From contig CM075102.1 of NCBI GenBank assembly GCA_037576195.1, positions 25,168,745 to 25,232,744 of the forward strand: a stretch of DNA of 64,000 bases, read 5' to 3'. Origin of the DNA: Phytoseiulus persimilis. Lineage: Eukaryota; Arthropoda; Arachnida; Mesostigmata; Phytoseiidae. Below the pieces are notes generated by a model, which had not been told where the DNA came from, ran no database searches, and saw only the letters and a program-made list of their open reading frames with translations. Shown here piece by piece: positions 10,903 through 21,751 of this stretch; positions within the stretch are counted from its first letter, which is position 1; each line of letters starts with the position of its first letter. Made by a program: the position numbers and the translations under genes.

Positions 10903-10987
10903 TGAGGCCCATAACTGGTCAGTAGGTGGCCCATAACTGGTAGGTGGCCCAAAACTGGTAAGTGGCCCATTGCTGGTACTTTTACCC
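10903..10987 (-). repeat. right terminal inverted repeat of the MITE
   Basis: Reverse complement of the left arm with about ten mismatches over 85 bp. It ends GTACTTTTACCC and is followed by TA. Confidence 0.85.
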
Positions 10988-10999
10988 TATGTGACTCGG

Positions 11000-11985
11000 T
11001 TGGAGCACCAATTTCCTAGAATTTCCCACAACATCGTGGGAGTCACACGAGCCGATTGCGCCAGAACGATCCGAATAGGCATGTGGAGATGGAGTTTCTC
11101 AGGGCGGAGCTCAGGACGTTCCGGAATAAACTCCGCTTTGGGAGTTGCTCATAGAGGGGATCTCATACCAGCTCCTCGGCGATCGGATGACATTACCGGT
11201 TCGCCCTGAGAGCATGAAGATTGAGAAGGCGAGAGACGGAAGTTGCTCCCTCTCCCCTCCTCCAGAGAGAACAAGGAAGAACACGATGGTGTTTGGAGTG
11301 GAAAAAATCCCGCGGCCAATCTCAAGTTGTGCGGAAGGCATAAACCCTGGACTCTGATGTCTTGCGGATACTTGATATTCTCTCTGTATGATGAAACGTT
11401 CAGTTATGTTCGATGTTTGCGGAGCGTAGTCGCAGTTCTCGTTTAATACGAGCGGAGCGGGAGAAAATCGTCAAACACTCAATATGTCCACTCAACGAAA
11501 ACAACCGGGCCGCCACCTGTGTCCACGGCGACCACGGAAGACTTCGGGTCGAAAAGACTGGAGCTAAACGATATGTGGGAAGCTCCTGATGGTCGACGCA
11601 TGCTACGTCATGGAGGCAAAAAGAGATGAGCTCGAGCGCAACTGACGGAGAAGGAAGGGGTCGCTCGTGGACGAGAAGCCAATTTGGAATGTAAATGAGC
11701 AGCAGCGGCCAAACGCGTGATGGTAGCTGGGTACTCGCGTCGGAAGACGTGCGAGTAAGAGAGGCCAGTCCGGAAGCAAGGATGGGCAGAAATATAACGT
11801 GCAACCATCTGATGACGGTACTGTGGAGTTACTGTCGAGGTCGTTCGCAAACGCGCAGACCTCGGAGACCGATTCCGAGCGCCAACGTGGGATGGTCGCT
11901 TCCCGCGGTCTAATCAAAGATGCAAAAATTCTTATGCTCCCAATTGCTGATTCATGAAGATCCGTAAGAGTACGGATGTTAATAT
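11000..11985. other. no confident gene
   Basis: Only short frames. A small plus-strand ATG frame at 11695 (MSSSGQTRDGSWVLASEDV) ends at a GTAAGAG donor near 11755. It could be a first coding exon but has no other support. Confidence 0.3.
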
Positions 11986-11991
11986 GTGCAG

Positions 11992-12083
11992 TTCAAAAAC
12001 AATCATATGGCACTCTGCCAGCCTCGCAGCGCGATGGCGCCCATGATGGAAAGTACGAAATTGAGACCCCAGAGAGCATTTTG
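11992..12083 (+). CDS. candidate internal exon with consensus donor
   Basis: Acceptor TTAATATGTGCAG and donor TTG|GTAAGTAC bound a 92-nt exon. It is open in one frame, starting after two bases and ending in phase 0. The product is hydrophilic and includes QKQSYGTLPASQRDGAHDG and KYEIETPESIL. The family is not recognised, and partner exons were not found within the next few kilobases. Confidence 0.4.
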
Positions 12084-12111
12084 GTAAGTACTAAACATTC
12101 ACTGATCCGAG

Positions 12112-12219
12112 TCACACGACTCTACGAACCCTCATCAGCTCATTTCGAACCAGGCTCATCATGTTTTCACATCTACTAACCTCATCGGACTTCTCGTAAA
12201 AGCTGCACGATCGAGTCAC
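12112..12219 (-). CDS. candidate terminal exon after a strong acceptor
   Basis: On the minus strand CTTCCATACCTACCTTCAG, a very good acceptor, leads into 35 codons (VTRSCSFYEKSDEVSRCEN and on) ending with a stop at 12112. The frame is also open upstream of the acceptor. An alternative donor GAG|GTTAGTAG would make it a 39-nt micro-exon. Confidence 0.35.
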   Translation of the reverse strand: MTRSCSFYEKSDEVSRCENMMSLVRNELMRVRRVV

Positions 12220-12319
12220 CTGAAGGTAGGTATGGAAGTCAACGGGCGTCAGCACCAGCAGCCACCGCAAGGAATTGGCCGCAAGGCGAGGCCTCCATTC
12301 CAACGGTTCCCAAGAGGCC

Positions 12320-12505
12320 TTATATGTAGCATGATTCTTCAGGAAAGTCCTCGAGACTCTTATGTAGGGTTCCGGCTGTGAGCCGCGTGGTCCGTCGCCT
12401 CGAAAATAACTGTCCCTCAGGATATCTCACGCCAGACATCTCATAAGCGTCCGTTGGATACTCCGCTGCAGATGACGTGGATATTTCTTTAGCGTGGGTA
12501 GTCAA
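12320..12505 (-). CDS. candidate hydrophilic segment upstream of 12112-12219
   Basis: An open minus-strand frame of 61 codons with Ser/Thr/Glu-rich content (KEISTSSAAEYPTDAYEMS, then SLEDFPEESCYI). It ends at a stop at 12320, or leaves earlier by an unseen donor. No firm splice sites were found. Linked by position only to the exon at 12112-12219. Confidence 0.25.
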   Translation of the reverse strand: MTTHAKEISTSSAAEYPTDAYEMSGVRYPEGQLFSRRRTTRLTAGTLHKSLEDFPEESCYI

Positions 12506-12844
12506 CCCTCCAGCTACGGCTCGTGAAAAAATCGTTCCGATCCTGGTTCTACCGGCGTCAGTTTATTTGTCCCAGTATGAGTTTATTCCAATGGCAACAA
12601 GAAGGAACTCATGATCTGCGTGGTCTTGAGGGAAACGAGATTGTGGGAGTCATCAATCTGCGACGCCTCCGTGAGGTCTTTGATGAATCTCGTATATTGA
12701 ATGAGCCTTGAATCATGTTTCATTCAGCGCGGGATAAAATCCGGGAGGGGTTTCGGGGTGTTACGCGGGGAAGTTCTGGCGCCGCGGGACCGGTAGATCG
12801 TTCCCATGGGGGTCCCGCGTCGCCACGGATCCGGGAACGGCTTC

Positions 12845-12850
12845 TTTATT
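12845..12850 (-). terminator. AATAAA poly(A) signal of the 12.9-13.8 kb gene
   Basis: AATAAA on the minus strand lies about 20 bases past the stop codon at 12870-12872. Confidence 0.55.
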
Positions 12851-12869
12851 CGAGCTTGTTTGAAACCCT

Positions 12870-13101
12870 CTAACGGTACCGCACCCGCGCGCGGTATGAG
12901 CCACGAGTCCAACTAACAAGTTCTTTGCTGGCGATGGCTGCTGGCACAAGCACATCGTATGTGAGCTCTTCTTCTCCAGCGCTGAATTCGAGAGAAAAAA
13001 GAGCATTGCAGATAGTCTCTCCTTCGGAGCTAGTTTCAATCCACGTAACTAACGCCTTCGCTGCGTCGGCGAATTTTCGCCGCCGGTTTTTCCCCTCCCC
13101 T
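12870..13101 (-). CDS. exon 2 of a two-exon 137-residue gene
   Basis: It is preceded by a strong acceptor (GGATCAGCTTTCTTTTTCAAAG). It enters with one base that completes the split codon of exon 1, so the phase matches. It carries 76 codons to the stop at 12870-12872 and is followed by AATAAA. The product is basic first (NRRRKFADAAKALVTWIET) and then mixed (AGEEELTYDVLVPAAIASK). A second internal acceptor (TTTTTTCTCTCGAATTCAG) could give a shorter exon. I see no signal peptide or membrane segment. The family is not recognised. Confidence 0.6.
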
Positions 13102-13579
13102 CTTTGAAAAAGAAAGCTGATCCAAAGCAATTTCCTCATTTTACTTCCTCCTTGACTCCTCAAAGAAAACAGAGGATCCTCGAGCACCCGCTCGTCCTTT
13201 TGCTCTCGCCCGACCGCCCAAGTGTGCCATGTGCCCTTGGATGCGTTTCTCCTTCTACCTCCTTTCCCCTAAACGTCTCATGCCCCCTCCTGGACTCTCG
13301 CTCCGACCCTTCCCGCTGAATCCTGATCTGTAAGCGACTCAGCTCTATTTATCTCCTCCTGGTTCCTTCAAATCAAGCGCCCGCCATGAGAATCCAAGGA
13401 GCTGAGTTGAGCTCCGACTGCCGGGTTGGTCGCCGGACGCGTTGGCGGGTAGACTGCGGGGCTGGTGTGTTAGGCTCCCTTGGCAGGCTGGTTCATCCCA
13501 CAGTCAGCGTTTAGGCAGTCGCCGGGCAAGTACCGGAACTGAATCTTGCTCAGCACTTCCGCCTCGGCTCCCTTCTCAC

Positions 13580-13761
13580 CCGCGCCAGTTGCCAGCAGAG
13601 GCTACCGTTGGTGCTGCTTTTCCTGCCGCCACTGTTGCCGAAACGTAATAATCGATATTGAATTTCTCCAATTCGTTCGATGGCTCCGTCAGCCGTGGTC
13701 TTCGTTCCCTAACCCGGGGGTCGAACGCTTCCTCGCTCTCTTCTCCTACTCCGCAATCCAT
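13580..13761 (-). CDS. exon 1 (start codon) of a two-exon 137-residue gene
   Basis: The ATG at 13759-13761 opens 60 codons plus two bases and ends at donor GCGG|GTGAGAAG. The start reads MDCGVGEESEEAFDPRVRE and continues with NELEKFNIDYYVSATVAAG, acidic then mixed. The 478-nt intron to 13101 joins in phase. Together the exons give about 137 residues with ATG, GT-AG intron, stop and poly(A) signal all in order. The plus strand has a weak competing acceptor here. Function is unknown. This is the best-supported gene in the window. Confidence 0.6.
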
Positions 13762-14439
13762 ACCTCATGTTGCTGCAACTGCACGGCGCGCATCTTTTCA
13801 GGCCGACTGATGGGCTAGTGCTGTGCACGACAGAAATTCCGCGCCCGAGCTCAATCGTGGGACTTTTTTGCGGCGTGAAGAGCCTGCTCCTGGGCCACGC
13901 CGAGCTTTAACTCTAGCCGAGGATTTCGAGCGCGAGTGATACGCCTCTTCCACAAGGAATCCCTCAACGTTCGTCACAACGATGTGGAGTGCCGGAACAG
14001 TACGACGAGTCTTGTCTTTGGAGGGAGGACCGATTCGCACCGAAGGATCCGCACCGCAAGCACGTAGTCATACAGACTGGAATGGGCGACGGAGTTTGAC
14101 CTGGGACCCTTCGAGTCTCCTATTGTCTCTCGTTCTACGGGATCGTACGTCGTTAGCCGACCGGTGTGCGAGGTTCGCGTCCTCGGTCGCAGGTTACCGC
14201 CGCGGCGAGATGATGATAATCAAACTGGGCGTTGGCCAAGTTTGCTTGTTATTAAGACACCAGCTCTAGCACCGGCATGAGCCGCCACCGCAACGAGAGC
14301 AGACTCACTTCTCAAGCCCCCTGTTGCGGCAGTCGACGTCGCCGCTGACGCCGCCGCCGCAGCGGTCGTTGTGGCGGCCCGCCAGTTCGTTGAGAGAAAG
14401 TAACAGAGAAAGAAACTTCGTGATTAAGCTGTCAACTGG

Positions 14440-14626
14440 GACTCGGCTTGCTTTTTCATCTTGGACGGAATGGGCTCGTGGAAAGCCAGCCGGGGGATGA
14501 AGAGGAACAAGGGGTCCGGAATGGGAAGGAACGGGAGGAGTGGAAAAGACGAGAGGAATTTTCAGTCACTCACTCAGTCGGGGGTCGGTCGAGTTGCCTG
14601 CCTGTTCGCTTGTCTGCTCGACCCAG
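14440..14626 (+). other. purine-rich coding-like stretch, frame unresolved
   Basis: All three plus-strand frames are nearly free of stops. Two read as hydrophilic protein (EEEQGVRNGKEREEWKRRE or GMKRNKGSGMGRNGRSGKD). It could be an exon upstream of 14627-14794, but no clear acceptor or donor decides the frame. Confidence 0.3.
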
Positions 14627-14794
14627 GAGAACTATCACGGATTTAACGACAATAATAACGATGCCGCGGCCGCCGCCGCCGCCACCACCACCGACGACGA
14701 GAACGAGCACTCGAAAGAACGACTCCGAAACAGTGAGACCCCGAATGTCGCTGCGGCTAACTCGAACGAAACACGGAATTGCGGCAGAAAATGA
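14627..14794 (+). CDS. candidate exon with poly-Ala and Asn-rich tract
   Basis: A long pyrimidine-rich acceptor (GTTCGCTTGTCTGCTCGACCCAG) precedes base 14627. The frame reads ENYHGFNDNNNDAAAAAAA, then TTTDDENEHSKERLRN, then an Asn-rich end to a stop at 14792-14794. It can instead leave at donor A|GTGAGACC (14733). Runs of Asn and Ala next to acidic and basic residues are typical of arthropod regulatory proteins, but no domain is present, so the class is only a guess. The GCC run also reads as poly-Pro in another plus frame (from 14661). Confidence 0.5.
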   Translation, partial: ENYHGFNDNNNDAAAAAAATTTDDENEHSKERLRNSETPNVAAANSNETRNCGRK

Positions 14795-14799
14795 TGATG

Positions 14800-16680
14800 T
14801 GACCAACACACGTTCCTTTCCCAATGATTCTCGCGGGCTGTCGTCGTCGTCCTCCTTCTCCATGTTAACGTGGCAATTGCAATAACATTGCCTTGGCTTC
14901 GTTATTCAATTAGTCGACAAGCAGAGTAAAAACATTGGGCGTTCGCGCGGCGGCTCTCGGCCACGACCGTCGGGGTCACCGAGCCGACAACCCAAGAACG
15001 ACAAGAATGCCTCCTGGGCAAAAGCTTCAAAACGAACCGATGGAAATAACGATGATCGCTCAGATGGAAAAATCATTTCGAAACGGGTCAACGAAAACAA
15101 TATTCCGAACACGGCTGGCTGGATGGTTGGTTCGTTGGCTGGTTTGTTGTTAGCTCGAATGTGTAGCCCACGTTGTACGGACTACCGGACGGACAGAGAC
15201 CGACCACGGCGAGGTTCCCAACAAACAACGAACCTTGACGCCTGCAGCACAGGCCATCATCATCAACATGGTCAACATGACCAGCAAGACAAGCGCGTCC
15301 ATCAAGGGTAGCGGCCGACCCGCTGTCAAAACAAACAAGCCAGTCTCCTGCACGCGGCGTTCGTACATACCCACGAGACAGTGGTGTGGGACTTTTCTCG
15401 ATTTCCAGCAATGAGTTCCAAGATCTCAAGATGGAGCGAGAATCGGGGTGGGTGCCTCGAAAGGGTTGACTCTCACGGCTTCAAGAAGTATTCTTATCCA
15501 TCAATTTTTCCAATCCGCGAATCACGCGCAGGCGAGACCTGAGCCGTGCTCCAGATTTCGGTGCTTGATTGATTCATAAAGCATTCCTTGATGCATATGA
15601 ACATTTCTCATTGTCCATTAGACTACCTCTGATTAGAGCATCATTAGACCAACTACTATCCGCGGGCTCGGGGATTGTAGTTGGTCGCTCTGGACTCGGC
15701 GAGTCGGATTTCCTCCCTCCTTCTGCGTTTGTCGCTTTTATGTTCCGAGGGTTTTATTCTTGTGTTCAACTGTCCACTTCCATGTAGAATCATTCTTTTC
15801 CAGACCTCTATGTTCATGTAGACTCATTCTTCTCCCAACCTTGTTGCCCTCGCATGGCTTCTCCCCTCATTCAATAGGTGTGATGTTTCACTCTGCTCTC
15901 TATACTTCGTCTCACATCTATCATGAGTTGCGCCTGTGTCCTCAAACTATTTCCTCCACGCTCGCGTCCTGAGAAAACCAGCTGGGGCTCTCGCGAGCAT
16001 CGCTCTATATCCCTATCCCATGTCTATACCCATTGACTTTCTACAAGTCTTTCGAAGTTCCCTAGTTTAACTCCTAGTTTGTCATCCTGCGGGTCGTTTG
16101 GGTTGTAGTATCTTACTTGCATTTGAGCTCTAGCATCCTCTTGTTTCATTGCTCATGAGATTTGTTATTTTGGTAATATGAAGTGAAGCTTTTTCTTTGA
16201 CACCTATTCCACCCTGGAAAAATACGGAGTTTCATTCCGGGTTCTCCTTTTCCGATCCATGACCTGCAAGATTACCGGATGGGCCCAAGACGTTAGCAGA
16301 CATAGTGGTAGGCAGCATCAGTTGGAGCAGTAGGGGCAGACGATGTAGCCCCAACGGATACACACATATTCGCACGCATTGAATTGGAATCGTCAACGAC
16401 CACTTCGGCGTTGAGGGGAATCTGCTTTCACTAACTGCCTGCCGATGGTTACTCCTGCTCTCTGGTTTCAAGTCAGCGGAAACGAGATCCTTTTTATGTG
16501 AGCTATCCGATGGAAACGCAATGATCTTGGAGACAGCGATGAATCCCGATTATATCAACAACGGATGTCGAAATCCGAGATGACCGCGATTCTGAGATGA
16601 TCGAGGTTGATACACATATTTGAGGTCGATAAGATCGAGGTTTTGGGGCACATTATGTCTCAGATTGAATGGATGTTCCG
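14800..16680. other. mostly gene-poor, AT-rich part at 15.5-16.2 kb
   Basis: A weak minus-strand frame at about 15662-15817 has a very basic product (KSDKRRRREEIRLAESRAT). A minus frame at 16232-16471 is also open. Neither has good splice sites. The 15560-16200 part is richer in A and T than its surroundings and holds no frame I trust. Confidence 0.35.
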
Positions 16681-16686
16681 AGCCGT

Positions 16687-17086
16687 TTCGTGAATCGAGA
16701 GCCCATCGGATCGTTATGAAAGTATTGTTGGGAATTGGTTCCAGCAAGTGTTCAGGATATTCGGAGATGATTTTGTCAAATTAACACAATTATATCGCAA
16801 GGGCTTTGAGCAAGAGCTTGCAGATGGCGTCAGGAAGTTCAAGGAATGTGACAGCATGTCAAGATTGTGTCAACGAGATCTCAAGGAATCATCAAAACGT
16901 TGTATCAAGTCATTCCGCGAGTCCGATCGTTCCTCGAATGAGATTTTGCAATCAATGCGGTTCCGTGGATCCGTAATGGAGCAATCTCCAAGATCATCTC
17001 AAAGCATCATCGAAGCAGACTGCTTCAAAACGCGGCGAGTTTCAGCGAGTCGGATACCGTTCAGCTTGAGCTCCAGGTTGATATAA
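16687..17086 (+). CDS. coding-like charged segment, probable 3' exon
   Basis: One plus-strand frame is open for 133 codons to TAA at 17084-17086. The product is rich in Lys, Glu, Arg and Ser: GDDFVKLTQLYRKGFEQEL, then QRDLKESSKRCIKSFRESD, then SQSIIEADCFKTRR. It is helical-looking through the first 90 residues. A fair acceptor (AATTGGTTCCAG at about 16744) could start it. No ATG begins it. The family is not recognised. The composition makes it one of the stronger coding candidates. Confidence 0.5.
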
Positions 17087-17533
17087 GCGACGTTGTTAGA
17101 GTCTAGAATTTATCTTTCGTAGAAACTAGAATGATGGGGATTGACATTATAGCGGAGGTTCCACTGTACAGTCTTCGTTCGAACCGGGGGGTCTTTTTCC
17201 ACACTGATCGTGAGTCCGCCCCGTCTCGACCTCTGTGGGGTCGGAGTTGGGAAACGGAGTCGAAATATGGTTCTCGAGTCGATCCCAACCGAGCTCTCCG
17301 TCCAACCCTCCCGCGACTCTTTCCGAAAGCCGGCCGTTCTAGTGCCCAATCAACAGCTCCTGTTTGAGCTACCCTGAAATCTCTCAGAAAGCGGACCTCC
17401 CGTTTCGGCAAATCATCCCGCAGATGACGGGCTCCGACGATATCGGACCCCTCAGATGGAGGACTCCTCAGATGAGAGAAGCTTAAGATTTTCTAGAGGA
17501 GGTTCCAGGAAGTTCGGTTCTAGCAGAGGAAGT

Positions 17534-17773
17534 TTACATTGCTTCGACTGTGACGTTGAGATACAGATAAGCGGACGACGGAAACTGAGCTTCATGGTTT
17601 CCCCGCTCTGACATACATGCTGTCTTCCGGATTCCGACTCGGCGCGTAGCGGCTTCCCCGGCACTCAACTTTCTCCAAAGAGTCTCAACTCCAGAATTGT
17701 CTTCAAGGTTGAGAACCCCGATCAACACCCATGCGATGGTCTCCACGACCGCACGCTGTTTCACTGATTCCAT
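17534..17773 (-). CDS. candidate second exon of the 17.5-18.2 kb model
   Basis: An open minus-strand frame (VETIAWVLIGVLNLEDNSG, WRKLSAGEAATRRVGIRKT) ending at 17534. Splicing from the GTGAGT donor at 17795 onto CAG|CGT or GAG|ACC would keep phase 0 but needs an intron of only 40-55 nt. The exact start is therefore uncertain. Confidence 0.3.
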   Translation of the reverse strand: MESVKQRAVVETIAWVLIGVLNLEDNSGVETLWRKLSAGEAATRRVGIRKTACMSERGNHEAQFPSSAYLYLNVTVEAM

Positions 17774-17795
17774 GAGTTACGGCTCGCAGACTCAC

Positions 17796-18197
17796 TGGAT
17801 GAATTCGAATCCCTGACAACCCCGAGAGCCACTGATTGTTGATATTCATTCGAGGGATGTCAGGTTTCCCTTCTGAGCTCTCTCGTCGGCAGCAGCTCTT
17901 GGAGATCCGAGACACGGACTTCGAGACCCCTGTTGACGCGAGCTTCTGTCGCCCTTTTCGTGCGGGTCGCTCATACGAACGCTTGCGCTCAGCTCGGTCG
18001 TCCATGAATAAGAGTGTTTCCCTACGATCTTGATGCTCTATCCTTGGTCCGGAGACCCTTCGCGGTTGCCGTGCACGACGCATGATCACAGAGGAATATT
18101 TTTGTATGGCATCTGCCCCTGCAGTGCTGACATCGATGTCGGAGCGCGGTTTCGTTGGATTGTTTAGGCAATACATGCCGCTTCTGAAAGCTTTCAT
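17796..18197 (-). CDS. candidate first coding exon, basic protein
   Basis: The ATG at 18195-18197 opens 134 codons that end exactly at CCA|GTGAGTCTG, a consensus donor in phase 0. The product is rich in Arg, Ser and Lys: MKAFRSGMYCLNNPTKPRS, EHQDRRETLLFMDDRAERK, RSYERPARKGRQKLASTGV. Without splicing, the frame continues to 164 residues. There is no signal peptide. The long ATG-initiated hydrophilic frame plus a GTGAGT donor supports coding. The family is not recognised. Confidence 0.5.
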
Positions 18198-18229
18198 TAT
18201 CAGAAGGGTCCGTTAACCAAGGGTCTGTT

Positions 18230-19010
18230 GAACGCTATATTCTAGGGTGATTGGTTCGTCATCACCGAGAACGTGTGAAACGAAACGTTTTTCCTGGATT
18301 ATTTGTGGCCTCCCACTGTATTTCGGCACTTCCAAATCTGAGTTTTTTAACGATGACTCTGTTAATAATTGTCAAGGCTCTTCCTTTGTTTCCCCTTCCC
18401 ATACGTTGCCTGTTGTTGCGATGTTCTCGTCTTCGCACAGCTTGATTCCAAGGCAGTGCCGCAATGCCCAATGCGCGTATCTCTCGCGTACAAATTGCTA
18501 ACTTCAACCCATCTGTTTCATTTCCGTCGGAATCGATCACCGCTGATTCATTCGGGCTGAGGACGAGACCAAGCTCCCCCTCCGACTTTTGATGTAATTT
18601 CCAACAGATCTTTCATTCGCCGTCAGTCCTCTGAGACATGAGCACCTTCTGCGAAACAGGAGTCTTGCTGTAGTTCTATTCTCACCTCCATTCCTTCCAA
18701 ATATGCCCTTGGCCATCCTGACTTTGATGCGATTCCCGTCATATCGATCATGAGATTACTGGGTAGAGGATACTTCCTGTCTCATGGAGGATTTCTAATC
18801 TACAGGCTGGTCATCGTCGTCGGGAACTTCCTTCCCTTCTCTTCTTTTGCTATTTTCCGCGATCGATAGCTGGAAGGATGACGCACTGTTATCACCCGAG
18901 GATCGAGGTCATTCCGAGAATCTTCCGGATTCGGCTTCTCTGGGAAGTTAAGGATCGAATGCATCAAGGACGCGTTTTGTCGAAGGCCAGCTCTTGACGT
19001 CTAGGTTGAA
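18230..19010. other. no confident gene
   Basis: Short frames only on both strands. Confidence 0.35.
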
Positions 19011-19135
19011 ACTATCGTTCGCCCCTTCCTCTTTTGCATTTTAGCAGCATTCTATACCGCGTCGAACCCGACACTTCCGAATTCGATCGGTTGGATTCAG
19101 GACTTTCTAGGTCAGTTATGTGGAGAGAGTGAAAA

Positions 19136-19369
19136 ATGCATTTTTCGAGGCTCTCCGGAATATGCATCTCGACTGATTCTACTATCCAGCGGAACCAAAG
19201 TCCCTCCAGTGATGGTGATCCAATCCCAAGACAAGAAGACGAGATGTATTTTGGTGAGAAAGCGGGGTCATTTTCAACACCAAAGTCAGCAAGCCGTCCG
19301 AGCTTCCTGGAGCTGTGCCCCGTGTTTCCCAAGGAGGTGTCAAAGTCCAACAAGCCAGGGAGAGCATGA
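19136..19369 (+). CDS. candidate ATG-initiated frame (strand uncertain)
   Basis: An ATG frame of 77 residues with Ser/Pro/Asp content (TDSTIQRNQSPSSDGDPIP, RQEDEMYFGEKAGSFSTPK), which could leave by donor TTTG|GTGAGAAAG at about 19249. The minus strand is also open over the same bases. Its best piece is a possible terminal exon after the branch/acceptor CACATAACTGACCTAG (reads KVLNPTDRIRKCRVRRGIE). Strand is unresolved. Confidence 0.3.
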   Translation: MHFSRLSGICISTDSTIQRNQSPSSDGDPIPRQEDEMYFGEKAGSFSTPKSASRPSFLELCPVFPKEVSKSNKPGRA

Positions 19370-19799
19370 AACCCGGGGACAAGTCGGTCCGATTCTCCAT
19401 TCGCGATGAGGGGTCTGTGATTCCGGCAACGAAGTTACAGGTTCCTCCCCGGTAGACTCTCCGATTTCAGCGCGAAATTCAACTCGACTCGATTTTGATC
19501 AATCGAAAACACTACGAATAGCTATCTGACATGAATCGTATACTCTCAGATTCATGGTGTCTGATTTTTTTCAGAGTCCAGGACTTTCTCCGAGTGGCGG
19601 GATCCGCAGCCTTTCTAAACCCGAATGCCAATGGTATCCTTCCTGGATAAGTGCTTGCAGATACACACAGCGGCGTGAGTTCCGGAGAATGTGGGCAAAG
19701 GCTCGATTTTTCCTCCTCCACGACGCTTCTTCGCTTTCCTCCTCTCGTTCCCACCCTTATCTATCTATTTATCTGTCGTCTAGGGTGTCGTCGTAGCTG

Positions 19800-21740
19800 T
19801 ACAAGGTCGAGCCGTCATTTCTCCCGCGATTTTATGCAAATTACAGCAATTTCTCATTGCCTTCTCGTACATTCAAGGCGGAAAGAAACATTCAACGAGC
19901 GAGTTGATATGCAGTCTCTTCTACTTCCTGCCAGCAGCGAGAATTGTGTCGGCACGATGCGAGCACGAGAAGCGCAGACGCCATAATTTATGACATATCA
20001 GAATTTACACATAGCTCTTATTATGTAGCGATTCATTCAATTCGCGGTCAGAGCAGCGTCCGATTCCACAAAAGAAGCTCCTTTCCATAGTTTGGCTCCT
20101 TTCTCCCGACTTGACGGGGCAGAGAAGCCGGAGAGGAAGGGTGGGATAATGAGGAATTCCTCGTAGATAAACACTTGCGAGACTTCTCGCGAACGGAGTC
20201 GACAACGGCGATGATGGCTATCGCTCCACTAGTAGGGACTTCCGGAGCGGGATGAAAGAAAGCAGTGGCCGAAAAGCAGAAGAAAAGATACATCGAGATA
20301 GGGTGGTCACTGACGGGGGCAATGGGAAGAACTCATGAATAAGAACTGGCAAACATACAAGAAGACCACAGAGTGCGCGAACGAGCGAGACAGGAAGAGC
20401 GGTGGTCCCTGACGTACAATGCATGAAATATCGCCGCCATACATTAACCAGCAGAGGGGTTGCCGGCGACGGCCGCGGCGGCTGTACGCTCAACCATGCA
20501 CTAGCATAGCTTTGCAGGACCTCACAGAGCCGAACACGGCCGGCCATACGAAAGCCACGTACACATACAGTGGACGGCCGCGTTTTTGGGAGCGTGCCAC
20601 GCAGCCACAGCTCGGCGTGCGACCCGAGCCGGTCAAGAGCTGAACGCGTTCGGTCGTGTGCGCTCAGTGTCAACATCTTCAAGGTCATTCAAGTCGCGAA
20701 CACAAGTTTTCGCAATAGTGAACAATATCCAGACCGAATCATTTTCCTGTCTTTCCTTTGAAGTCATGCTGCGGCGGCTTGGAGATTGATTTTCTCATTG
20801 CCACACGCAGTGAAGCTAGGGTCATCCAGACCGTATTTTTCCACCAACAACGGTCCCGCACTGACGGGTGAACCTCATGGATTCTTCAAGAAACTTGATA
20901 TCGGTAGAAAGCCTATGAAATAGCCCTCCGTGCGTACACTATCGAACCGTATGTCAAAGTCGCCAAACGGGTGTTACAGGGTGTCCCGAGAAATTTTCAA
21001 ATGCCCTGGGCCCGAAGGGAGAAGCGCTCAAGGGGGTCTAGAGAATTCGTATCAATGCCGTTTCGTGGTGCTGTTCACCCGCTACCAAATGTGACCGGGT
21101 AGGGCACTCGAACCTCAAACCGCGAGATTTGCAAGCGCTCTCCCTGCGTTGACCGACTCGTGATTGGAGACCAGCTCCTGATCATCAGGTGGAAGTCCCC
21201 GATGGCCAGGAACGACTGTCTACTCGTGTTCTGTGCGATTTCCGTCACGACTGGAGCGAAAGCCCTTTCCTATTCAAAACCTCCCGCGCGAATCTCTGCC
21301 CTGAAATGTTGCTGTTAATTCATTCAGTGATAGTTTCATGATGATTCATGAATGAAGGCTCTCAGACCTTTTTCATTCTAGTCCTGCCCTCATTCTCGAC
21401 TACCGAGATGACCACTCCGAATCCCGCTCGAGATTCGAGAGGAGGCTCCGGAAAGATCGCTGATAGTACAACGGAGCGGAAGATGCGCCCCTGGCTCTGG
21501 CAATGACCTTTGTATGGTATCCGTAGGAGCGCCAAAGGAATCGGAGCTTAGCACAGCGGTTCAGGTAGAGTTCGCGAAGCAGTTCCATCCCTGGAAATAG
21601 CCGATTCCACGCGATGTTGGATTGGCAGCACTTCTGGGTAGCCATAAACCGTTCAAGTCGATGCACCGTACGAGGAGCTAGAGAGAGCTCTAAGAGGTGC
21701 GCGTGCTGTGAGTGCGTACCGGCGAAGAGGTTCGCGCTGT
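19800..21740. other. no confident gene
   Basis: Includes a plus-strand ATG frame at 20419 (74 codons, weak) and a stretch at 20700-21390 where I see nothing recognisable. Confidence 0.35.
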
Positions 21741-21751
21741 TTCGACTTGAG

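Larger units (their letters stand above)
10427..10987. mobile_element. 561-bp non-autonomous DNA transposon (MITE-like)
   Basis: The ends are inverted copies of each other. Both start GGGTAAAAGTACCAG and continue for about 85 bp with roughly 88% identity. Each arm contains about four tandem variants of the unit CCAGTTTTGGGCCACTT. The element is flanked by TA on both sides (10425-10426 and 10988-10989), as for a TA target-site duplication. That would suggest the IS630-Tc1-mariner superfamily, but the superfamily is an inference. The 390-bp interior has no transposase and no coding-like frame, so it would have to be moved in trans. Confidence 0.85.

Noticed and set aside
10589..10936. Coding frame inside the MITE
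   Set aside because: It ends in the terminal repeat and has no transposase features.
20218..20688. 156-codon minus-strand frame as a membrane protein
   Set aside because: The hydrophobic runs are reverse readings of purine-rich DNA, and there are no splice or start signals.
21090..21112. Dispersed repeat with 34720-34742 (GGCACTCGAACCTC)
   Set aside because: About 14 identical bases with no extension. Consistent with chance.
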